DNA of 64,000 nucleotides from Bacteroides caccae (GTDB lineage Bacteria; Bacteroidota; Bacteroidia; Bacteroidales; Bacteroidaceae), in assembly GCF_002222615.2 (NCBI RefSeq), contig NZ_CP022412.2:4278001-4342000 (forward strand), read 5' to 3'. Position 1 is the stretch's first letter. The number at the start of each line of letters is the position of its first letter. A model generated the notes under the pieces. The model saw nothing but the letters and a program-made list of their open reading frames with translations, made no database searches and was not told the DNA's origin. The translations under genes were made by a program, and so were the position numbers. Of this stretch, positions 27,181 through 34,208 are shown piece after piece.

Positions 27181-27951
27181 TTATTTCCCTGCTATCGCTT
27201 TATCAAAACGGCTATCCATACAAGCACTGATATCCGTTGTGACAAACTTTCCTTCATAAAACAAGCTGAATATCGTAGCCGGAGTAGGTGCAGCCTGTAC
27301 CTGCTCCATTGTCTCCAGTTTTATAATCGTCAAAGGAAGATTTCTTTTGGCAGCGGTTTCCTTTAAAGAACTCATCACATGAAATTCTGCAAACGGACAA
27401 CGGTTGGAGAAATAAACAGTGATACCCTTTTTATCAGGGCACTCTCCTGTTCGTGCAGATTCATTAAACGTCGGATTCGGAGCATCAACATTCAATTTCT
27501 TCACTAACAGACTAAATCCAGTCGGAAGCTGTTCGCAAGCAACAAATCCTTGTCTCAACAGCCATTTGGTATCACTCATAAAATGAAACTTCTTTGTTCC
27601 TACCACAGTCACCAAACCGTCCTTGCCTTGCTGCAAGGCATCATCTATCGCAGTTTGGAGCAGAGCTTTCGCATACCCTTTTCCTTTATATTGCCCGGCT
27701 ACCCAAAAGCAGTTTATCAACAGATAATTATCAGCCTTCACAGGAACCCATCCGTTTTCGGCCGGACCATATTCGATAAATACTTTCGCACGCTCATTCA
27801 AACGACGAAAAACATACCCGTTTTCAAATCGCCTCTTCAGCCATTCCTTTTTCAGGTTATAACTTTCCAGACATTTCTTATCCGAGAAAGCGCAGCAGAT
27901 ATGTTCTTTTTCTATATTGTCTTTGGTAAGCGTGATAAAGTCGATGTTCAT
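27181..27951 (-). CDS. GNAT acetyltransferase with C-terminal YoaP domain
   Basis: A 256-residue protein with an N-terminal GNAT fold (residues about 1-150; the acetyl-CoA loop is in CFWVAGQYKGKGYAKALLQTA) joined to a YoaP domain (about 170-256). The latter has a thioredoxin-like look, with NRCPFAEFHV and a conserved PTPATIFSLFYEGKF. I chose the ATG at 27951 (MNIDFITL); an upstream in-frame ATG would add a non-conserved leader. The acceptor substrate is unknown. A small-RNA gene on the same strand lies just upstream, ending about 55 nt before this start. Confidence 0.88.
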   Translation of the reverse strand: MNIDFITLTKDNIEKEHICCAFSDKKCLESYNLKKEWLKRRFENGYVFRRLNERAKVFIEYGPAENGWVPVKADNYLLINCFWVAGQYKGKGYAKALLQTAIDDALQQGKDGLVTVVGTKKFHFMSDTKWLLRQGFVACEQLPTGFSLLVKKLNVDAPNPTFNESARTGECPDKKGITVYFSNRCPFAEFHVMSSLKETAAKRNLPLTIIKLETMEQVQAAPTPATIFSLFYEGKFVTTDISACMDSRFDKAIAGK

Positions 27952-28007
27952 GGTAACTTGTTTTTTTATTAAATCAATATTATTTAGTGGGAAGTGAGGT
28001 ACGAACA

Positions 28008-28070
28008 TAAAAAAAGGAGCAACGCCTTGCTCCAACCTTTGTTAACCTTAAATCTAATACTATGAAAAAC
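28008..28070 (-). ncRNA. Small RNA, copy 3 of a three-member family
   Basis: Same design as the copies at 24.0 and 24.3 kb: minus-strand TTTG (28104-28107), a 19-nt spacer, TATCTTTG (28077-28084), the shared core, then a perfect 7-bp hairpin GGAGCAA...TTGCTCC (28016-28033) with a U-tract of seven. It ends upstream of the GNAT/YoaP gene on the same strand. Confidence 0.75.
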
Positions 28071-28185
28071 ACATTGCAAAGATACGGACTTTCCGGTTAT
28101 CTGCAAATTATCCAAATAAAAAAGTATGTTTCATAACATGATTTAAAACTTTCTGAGAAATAGTACTTGTTTTATTAATACTTTT

Positions 28186-28509
28186 TCAAGATTTGAATCC
28201 CTTCACGGCTCTTTCCAGTCTTTCCAAAGTCAGTTCGCCGGATTGCCGCCAAAGTTGTTGTCCTTTTCTTAAAAGGATAAATGTAGGCGTTGCTTCGATG
28301 GTGTAGAAATCCGTAAGGGCAGTTTCCTGGTCTACATCTACTTCCACCACTTCGATCGTGCCTTCCATTAATTTCTTAAATTCCTCAACAACAGGTTTCA
28401 TACGCTGGCAATGAGGACACCATGTTGCATAAAATTCCGCCATTACCCAATCGGCATTAGCCAGCTTCTCTTGATTCCGTTCTTCACGGGCTACTTTCTT
28501 CTCTTTCAT
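28186..28509 (-). CDS. Thioredoxin family protein
   Basis: A 107-residue thioredoxin fold with active site W-C-P-H-C (C31 and C34) and the cis-proline in IEATPTFILL. The CPHC centre is more oxidising than the CGPC of ordinary thioredoxin. The N-terminus is charged and has no signal peptide, so the protein is cytoplasmic. Its redox partner is unknown. It stands alone upstream of the sRNA copy 3. Confidence 0.92.
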   Translation of the reverse strand: MKEKKVAREERNQEKLANADWVMAEFYATWCPHCQRMKPVVEEFKKLMEGTIEVVEVDVDQETALTDFYTIEATPTFILLRKGQQLWRQSGELTLERLERAVKGFKS

Positions 28510-28711
28510 AATTGATTACTGTTTGATTAATAATTGCTACTTCAACAATGCGAAAAGAAAGAAAGTTTAAAGGGTAAACAATAATACACACAGATTTAAC
28601 TATTAAATCCACTTACATTTACCTTATTTCGTTTCTGATATCCGAACAAGCGTCCATTGCACAAAAAAGCAACTTTCGTGCAAAAAGAGAACACTCTATT
28701 CAAAATTTATT

Positions 28712-28948
28712 TATCTTTGCCGCCGAAATGGTTCGGAATCCGTAGCCAACGGACGACGATTAATAGGGAATCGGGTGCAAATCCCGAACAGTCCCGCTGC
28801 TGTGAAGCTCAGTTCAATGTCTTATAAATGAACTAATTTGACGCCACTGATGTTCTATCGGGAAGGCAAATAAGACAAGAGTCAGTCAGAAGACCTGCCA
28901 CTTCACGTAAAACGTTCTTTCGCCTCGTGGATTAGGAGAAAGGACATC
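28712..28948 (+). promoter_or_regulatory. Cobalamin (B12) riboswitch with promoter
   Basis: A TATCTTTG -7 box at 28712 starts a long leader. The aptamer shows its conserved parts in order: AATAGGGAA, GGTGCAAATCCC, ACAGTCCCGCTGCTGTGA, GCCACTG, GGGAAGGC and a perfect B12 box AGTCAGAAGACCTGCC (28884-28899). An expression-platform hairpin follows at about 28914-28947. The controlled operon begins at 29052. A 9-codon frame (28999-29028) lies between riboswitch and gene; its meaning is unclear. Confidence 0.95.
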
Positions 28949-29051
28949 GTTTGTTAAGCCCCAAATCAGGAAAATACTGTGTTTTCATCAGGTGGAGTAT
29001 GTCCGCAAGGTGGGAAGACACAAAATAAGTATGTACTTAATTTAGAAAAGT

Positions 29052-30563
29052 ATGATAAAAAGAATCTTAGTAGCCAATCGCGGTGAGATAGCCGTGAGGG
29101 TGATGCGCTCCTGCCGGGAGATGGAAATAACGAGTATCGCGATATTTTCCGAGGCAGACCGGACTGCAAAGCATGTGCTCTACGCAGACGAAGCATATTG
29201 TGTAGGTCCCGCCGCATCTAAAGAGAGTTATCTGAATATAGAAAAAATCATCGAAGTGGCGAAAGCGAACCACGCAGACGCCATTCATCCGGGATATGGA
29301 TTCCTGTCCGAGAATGCGGCTTTTGCACGACGCTGTCAGGAAGAAGGCATTATCTTTATCGGTCCCAATCCGGAAACAATGGAAGCAATGGGCGACAAGA
29401 TTTCCGCCCGCATCAAAATGATTGAAGCCGGAGTGCCCGTTGTGCCCGGCACACAAGAAAACCTGAAAAGTGTGGAAGAAGCTGTGGAGCTTTGCAATAA
29501 AATCGGTTATCCGGTGATGCTGAAAGCCTCTATGGGTGGCGGTGGAAAAGGGATGCGCCTTATCCACAGCGCAGAAGAAGTGGAAGAGGCCTATACAACT
29601 GCCAAAAGCGAATCTCTTTCTTCTTTCGGTGACGATACGGTTTATCTGGAGAAGTTCGTGGAAGAGCCTCATCACATCGAGTTTCAGATTCTGGGTGACA
29701 AACACGGAAATGTAATTCACCTTTGCGAACGCGAATGTTCCGTGCAACGCCGCAATCAGAAGATTGTGGAAGAAACTCCTTCGGTTTTCGTCACTCCGGA
29801 ATTGCGGAAAGATATGGGAGAAAAAGCGGTGGCTGCCGCCAAAGCCGTCAATTATATCGGTGCGGGAACGATCGAGTTTCTGGTAGACAAGCACCGCAAC
29901 TATTACTTCCTCGAAATGAATACCCGCCTGCAAGTGGAACATCCCATTACGGAAGAAGTAATCGGTGTAGACCTCGTAAAAGAGCAGATTAAGGTAGCCG
30001 ACGGACAGGTTCTCCAACTGAAACAGGAAGATATCAAACAGCGCGGACACGCTATCGAATGCCGTATCTGTGCCGAAGATACAGAAATGAATTTCATGCC
30101 GAGTCCGGGAATCATCAAGCAGATTACAGAACCGAACGGTATCGGAGTGCGTATCGACAGCTATGTGTACGAAGGATACGAGATTCCGATCTATTATGAC
30201 CCGATGATTGGCAAACTGATTGTGTGGGCAACTAACCGCGAATATGCTATCGAACGGATGCGTCGCGTGCTTCATGAGTACAAGCTGACCGGAGTCAAGA
30301 ATAATATCAGTTACCTGCGTGCTATTATGGATACGCCCGATTTCGTAGAAGGTCATTATGATACCGGATTCATCGCCAAGAACGGCGAACACCTGCATCA
30401 GTGTATCATGCGAACCAGCGAACGTGCCGAGAATATTGCACTGATTGCCGCCTACATGGATTATCTGATGAATCTTGAAGAGAACAGCGGCGACGCTACC
30501 GACAACCGTCCTATCAGCAAATGGAAAGAATTCGGATTGCATAAAGGCGTACTTCGTATCTAA
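29052..30563 (+). CDS. accC: Acyl-CoA carboxylase biotin carboxylase subunit
   Basis: A 503-residue biotin carboxylase, which carboxylates biotin with ATP and bicarbonate. The N-terminal IANRGEIAVRVMRSC, the glycine-rich ATP loop MGGGGKGMRLIH (about residue 160), and the catalytic EMNTRLQVEHPITE near residue 290 are all present. With the two genes downstream it makes an acyl-CoA (most likely propionyl-CoA) carboxylase, interconverting propionyl-CoA and methylmalonyl-CoA next to the B12-dependent mutase step. First gene after the cobalamin riboswitch; 19 nt separate it from the carrier protein gene. Confidence 0.95.
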   Translation: MIKRILVANRGEIAVRVMRSCREMEITSIAIFSEADRTAKHVLYADEAYCVGPAASKESYLNIEKIIEVAKANHADAIHPGYGFLSENAAFARRCQEEGIIFIGPNPETMEAMGDKISARIKMIEAGVPVVPGTQENLKSVEEAVELCNKIGYPVMLKASMGGGGKGMRLIHSAEEVEEAYTTAKSESLSSFGDDTVYLEKFVEEPHHIEFQILGDKHGNVIHLCERECSVQRRNQKIVEETPSVFVTPELRKDMGEKAVAAAKAVNYIGAGTIEFLVDKHRNYYFLEMNTRLQVEHPITEEVIGVDLVKEQIKVADGQVLQLKQEDIKQRGHAIECRICAEDTEMNFMPSPGIIKQITEPNGIGVRIDSYVYEGYEIPIYYDPMIGKLIVWATNREYAIERMRRVLHEYKLTGVKNNISYLRAIMDTPDFVEGHYDTGFIAKNGEHLHQCIMRTSERAENIALIAAYMDYLMNLEENSGDATDNRPISKWKEFGLHKGVLRI

Positions 30564-30582
30564 TTAAAAAAAGCAGTTAATT

Positions 30583-31092
30583 ATGGAAATTCATATAGGT
30601 GACCGGGTGGCCGAAGTGGAACTGGTCAGCAAGGAAGATAATAAAGTGGTACTTACCATTGACGGAAAGCCGTTTGAAGCGGACGTGGTAATGGCAGAAA
30701 ACGGAACCTGCAACATCCTTATGGACGGTCGCAGCGCAAACGCGCAGCTCATCCGCAAGGAGAACGGGAAAAGCTATAAAGTGAACACGCATTACAGCAG
30801 TTTCAATGTTGAAATCGTAGACAGCCAAGCGAAGTACCTGCGTATGCGCAAAAAAGGTGAGGACGAACAGAACGACCGCATCACTTCTCCCATGCCGGGA
30901 AAAGTAGTAAAAATTCCCGTAACGGCAGGACAGGAAGTAAAAGCGGGAGACACCGCTATCGTTATCGAAGCCATGAAGATGCAGAGCAACTATAAAGTGA
31001 CTTCGGATTGCCGTATCAAAGAAATTCTGGTTCAGGAAGGCGATAACATCACCGGTGACCAGACATTAATAACATTAGAACCGATTGCATAA
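30583..31092 (+). CDS. Biotin carboxyl carrier protein of acyl-CoA carboxylase
   Basis: A 169-residue carrier. The biotinyl domain occupies the C-terminal 75 residues, with the modified lysine K132 in EAMKM and the usual PMPGKVVKIPV start. The N-terminal half is a beta-rich linker domain that probably docks on the carboxylase subunits. It sits between the biotin carboxylase and carboxyltransferase genes with 19- and 21-nt gaps, so all three are one transcript under the B12 riboswitch. Confidence 0.95.
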   Translation: MEIHIGDRVAEVELVSKEDNKVVLTIDGKPFEADVVMAENGTCNILMDGRSANAQLIRKENGKSYKVNTHYSSFNVEIVDSQAKYLRMRKKGEDEQNDRITSPMPGKVVKIPVTAGQEVKAGDTAIVIEAMKMQSNYKVTSDCRIKEILVQEGDNITGDQTLITLEPIA

Positions 31093-31113
31093 CACTAAAA
31101 AACGGATTGCATC

Positions 31114-32649
31114 ATGGAAGAAATAAACAAAGCATATGCCACGTTCCGGGAACGTGACCGCATCGCTTCCCTCGGCGGGGGCGTTGAGAAGATAGAGAAA
31201 CAACACGAAAGCGGCAAGATGACTGCACGCGAACGTATCGAGATGTTGCTCGATAAAGGGACATTTGTTGAACTGGACAAACTAATGGTTCACCGTTGCA
31301 CTAACTACGGCATGGACAAGAACAAGATTCCGGGAGACGGTATCGTATCCGGCTACGGAAAGATTGACGGTCGCCAGGTATTCGTTTACGCCTATGACTT
31401 CACCGTTTGCGGCGGTTCACTGTCCGCTTCCAACGCGAAAAAGATTGTGAAGGTGCAACAGTTGGCTTTAAAGAACGGTGCTCCGATTATCGCATTGAAC
31501 GATTCAGGCGGTGCACGCATACAGGAAGGTATTGAAAGCCTTTCGGGATATGCCGACATTTTTTATCAGAACACAATGGCAAGCGGCGTGATTCCTCAAA
31601 TCTCCGCCATTCTCGGTCCCTGTGCCGGTGGTGCCTGCTACTCTCCCGCCCTCACGGACTTTATCTTTATGGTGAAAGAAAAGAGCCACATGTTTGTGAC
31701 GGGGCCTGACGTAGTGAAGACCGTTATCCACGAGGAAGTAAGCAAGGAAGAACTGGGTGGTGCCATGACTCACAGCAGCAAAAGCGGAGTGACTCATTTT
31801 ATGTGTAACACCGAAGAAGAATTGTTGATGAGTATCCGCGAACTGCTTTCGTTCCTGCCGCAGAATAATATGGACGAAACTAAAAAGCAGAACTGCACGG
31901 ATGAAACCAACCGTGAAGATGCCGTTTTGGACACTATCGTTCCGGCAGACCCGAATGTTCCTTATGATATGAAAGATATCATCGAGCGAGTGGTAGACAA
32001 CGGCTATTTCTTTGAAGTTATGCCGAATTTTGCCAAGAATATCCTCATTGGTTTTGCACGTCTGGCAGGTCGTTCGGTAGGTATCGTCGCCAATCAGCCT
32101 GCCTACCTTGCCGGAGTGCTCGATATTGATGCCAGCGACAAGGCGAGCCGTTTCATCCGTTTCTGCGACTGTTTCAACATTCCGTTGATTACTTTCGAAG
32201 ATGTTCCGGGCTTCCTTCCGGGATACACGCAGGAAAATAACGGTATCATCCGCCACGGCGCGAAAATCGTTTATGCATTCGCGGAAGCTACCGTTCCCAA
32301 ACTGACCGTTATCACCCGTAAGGCTTACGGCGGTGCATACATTGTGATGAACTCCAAGCAGACAGGCGCAGACGTAAACTTTGCCTATCCAAGTGCGGAA
32401 ATCGCAGTAATGGGGGCAGAAGGCGCGGTAAATATCCTGTTCCGCAAAGCGGATGCAGAGACTAAGGCGAAAGAACTGGAAGCCTACAAGGAAAAGTTCG
32501 CCACTCCGTATCAGGCTGCCGAGCTGGGATTCATCGACGAAATCATCTATCCGAGACAAACCCGTAAACGTCTGATTCAGGCATTGGAAATGACAGAAAA
32601 CAAGATGCAGACGAATCCACCTAAAAAGCATGGAAATATGCCCTTATAA
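31114..32649 (+). CDS. pccB: Propionyl-CoA carboxylase beta / methylmalonyl-CoA carboxyltransferase subunit
   Basis: A 511-residue carboxyltransferase of the PccB/MmdA family. The two crotonase-fold halves are visible, with the oxyanion-hole glycines in NDSGGARIQEG and GPCAGGACYSPALTDF in the N-terminal half and TRKAYGGAYIVMNSK in the C-terminal half. It transfers CO2 between carboxybiotin and propionyl-CoA; in Bacteroides it may run as decarboxylase in the succinate-to-propionate route. Last gene of the operon; a bidirectional terminator follows. Confidence 0.94.
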   Translation: MEEINKAYATFRERDRIASLGGGVEKIEKQHESGKMTARERIEMLLDKGTFVELDKLMVHRCTNYGMDKNKIPGDGIVSGYGKIDGRQVFVYAYDFTVCGGSLSASNAKKIVKVQQLALKNGAPIIALNDSGGARIQEGIESLSGYADIFYQNTMASGVIPQISAILGPCAGGACYSPALTDFIFMVKEKSHMFVTGPDVVKTVIHEEVSKEELGGAMTHSSKSGVTHFMCNTEEELLMSIRELLSFLPQNNMDETKKQNCTDETNREDAVLDTIVPADPNVPYDMKDIIERVVDNGYFFEVMPNFAKNILIGFARLAGRSVGIVANQPAYLAGVLDIDASDKASRFIRFCDCFNIPLITFEDVPGFLPGYTQENNGIIRHGAKIVYAFAEATVPKLTVITRKAYGGAYIVMNSKQTGADVNFAYPSAEIAVMGAEGAVNILFRKADAETKAKELEAYKEKFATPYQAAELGFIDEIIYPRQTRKRLIQALEMTENKMQTNPPKKHGNMPL

Positions 32650-32683
32650 CAACTAGATAGGTACTTGTCAAAGTACCACCACC

Positions 32684-32747
32684 AAAAACGGACTTACACA
32701 AATTCTGAAGAATGTCATTCTGAGAGTCTACGTAAGTCCGTTTTTTT
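32684..32747. terminator. Bidirectional terminator between convergent genes
   Basis: Long arms (AAAAACGGACTTAC at 32684 with GTAAGTCCGTTTTT at 32732) with A and T runs on both sides. A smaller dyad GGTACTT/AAGTACC lies at 32660-32677. Confidence 0.85.
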
Positions 32748-32748
32748 A

Positions 32749-33783
32749 TTACATTAAATAAGGAGTGAGATACTTCACCAGGAAATAACCGCCTACTACC
32801 AGCCAAATATAAAGAAGAAATGCCAGGACAAAAGGTTTCGCCCCCGCTTTTCTGAACTTGTCAATGCTTGTTTCTGTCCCAAGTGCAGTCATAGCCATTG
32901 TCAGCAGGAAAGTATCCAGTGTATTGATCCCCGCAACCAACTGCGCAGGCAGCAAATCAAAAGAGTTAAAAGCGATAACTCCCATAAAGCCGATTGCAAA
33001 CCAGGGAATGGCAATCTTCTGAAATTTCTGCCCTTTCTGTACTTGTTTCTTTCTCGCTCTTGCCACCATATAAGTAGTAATCAAAAGCACCGGAACCAGC
33101 ATCATCACCCGAATCATCTTCACTATTATTGCCGAATCCGAAATACCGTTTCCCATTGCGTCACCCGCTCCCACCACATGAGCCACTTCATGAAGAGTAG
33201 AGCCTGTATAGATTCCCATTTGGTCGGGAGTGAGCGCACAAATTCCATTACGGTAGAGGAAAGGATATAAAAACATAGAGATAGTACCGAAGATTACCAC
33301 GGTAGAAACGGACACTGCCGTCTTATAAGGTTTTGCTTTAATAGTAGACTCCGCACCGAGAATGGCGGCAGCCCCGCAAATACCACTTCCGATAGAAGTG
33401 AGCAACGCAATACCCCTGTCCATTTTCAATAACTTACCGAGATAAATACCACCACAAATAGTCACCACCACAATAATAACATCAATCAACATAGCAGGCA
33501 ATCCGATAGCCAGCACATCCTGAAAAGTCAATCTGAAACCATAGAGGATAATACCGATACGCAGAATCTTTTTCGAACAGAACTGTATGCCCGGCACCCA
33601 AGTTTCGGGAAGATTATTCCGCAAGCTGTTAGCATAGAGCATACCCAAAATGATACCTACAATCATCGGACTGAAAGAGAGACTTCTCACGAAAGACATC
33701 TCACCAATGTAAAACGCCGCACAAGAGAACAGTGCTATCAACAAGACACCGTGCAACATGCTGCTTCTTTTTTCGTTGAACAT
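32749..33783 (-). CDS. YeiH family putative sulfate exporter
   Basis: A 344-residue integral membrane protein with about ten hydrophobic helices. It fits the YeiH/UPF0324 family (proposed sulfate/sulfonate export), with the conserved LRIGIILYGFRLTFQD segment and the SGICGAAAILG and HEVAHVVGAG motifs. The transported compound is not established experimentally for most members. It is monocistronic and convergent with the carboxylase operon. Confidence 0.9.
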   Translation of the reverse strand: MFNEKRSSMLHGVLLIALFSCAAFYIGEMSFVRSLSFSPMIVGIILGMLYANSLRNNLPETWVPGIQFCSKKILRIGIILYGFRLTFQDVLAIGLPAMLIDVIIVVVTICGGIYLGKLLKMDRGIALLTSIGSGICGAAAILGAESTIKAKPYKTAVSVSTVVIFGTISMFLYPFLYRNGICALTPDQMGIYTGSTLHEVAHVVGAGDAMGNGISDSAIIVKMIRVMMLVPVLLITTYMVARARKKQVQKGQKFQKIAIPWFAIGFMGVIAFNSFDLLPAQLVAGINTLDTFLLTMAMTALGTETSIDKFRKAGAKPFVLAFLLYIWLVVGGYFLVKYLTPYLM

Positions 33784-33912
33784 AAATTACTAGATTTTAG
33801 TGATACTGAATTTATTACTCTGTTTATTACTCTGCAAAGGAAGCCATTTTTCATCAAACCGGTTCACAGTATTTTTTTATACCGGATAATCTCCGGTTAT
33901 ACCTATCCATAA

Positions 33913-34110
33913 TAAAAAACGGTACCTCGATTCACATCGCAGCACCGTCACAACACAAACACAAAATAAAACACGACAAAACTACTATGCAATCTTCCTG
34001 TTATGCCGGGGAGGCATATCTTGCTTGACTTATCTATATTCACATACCCATAAGAAGCTTTATCAGGCGATTTGCATAATAAAAAACAGACTAATCCGGA
34101 TTTTGTTCAC
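33913..34110. repeat. Direct repeat A flanking the GH16 polysaccharide locus
   Basis: A 198-nt element repeated in the same orientation at 42962-43153. The first 107 nt are 104/107 identical. The middle 40 nt have diverged. A 16-nt block (TCAGGCGATTTGCATA) and an end block (TTTTGTTCAC) are identical. On the minus strand it carries TAGTTTTG (33977-33984) and a strong hairpin with U-tract (33919-33948), so it could also encode a short RNA. A hairpin ATGCC/GGCAT is included. No protein frame fits; 34111-34208 shows nothing else. Confidence 0.85.
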
Positions 34111-34208
34111 AGAAGTTTAAAGAAAATGAGGCAGGAACGGGATTTTAACAAGGAAAACAGCAACCACACCTCTTTATTCCAACAAACAAAGACAGCACAA
34201 AACAGTAA

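Noticed and set aside
29067..30542. 491-codon open frame on the minus strand opposite the biotin carboxylase gene
   Set aside because: It mirrors the codon bias of accC and has no recognisable domain; the plus-strand protein has all motifs of its family.
31504..32631. 375-codon minus-strand frame opposite pccB
   Set aside because: Antisense shadow of a well-identified gene.
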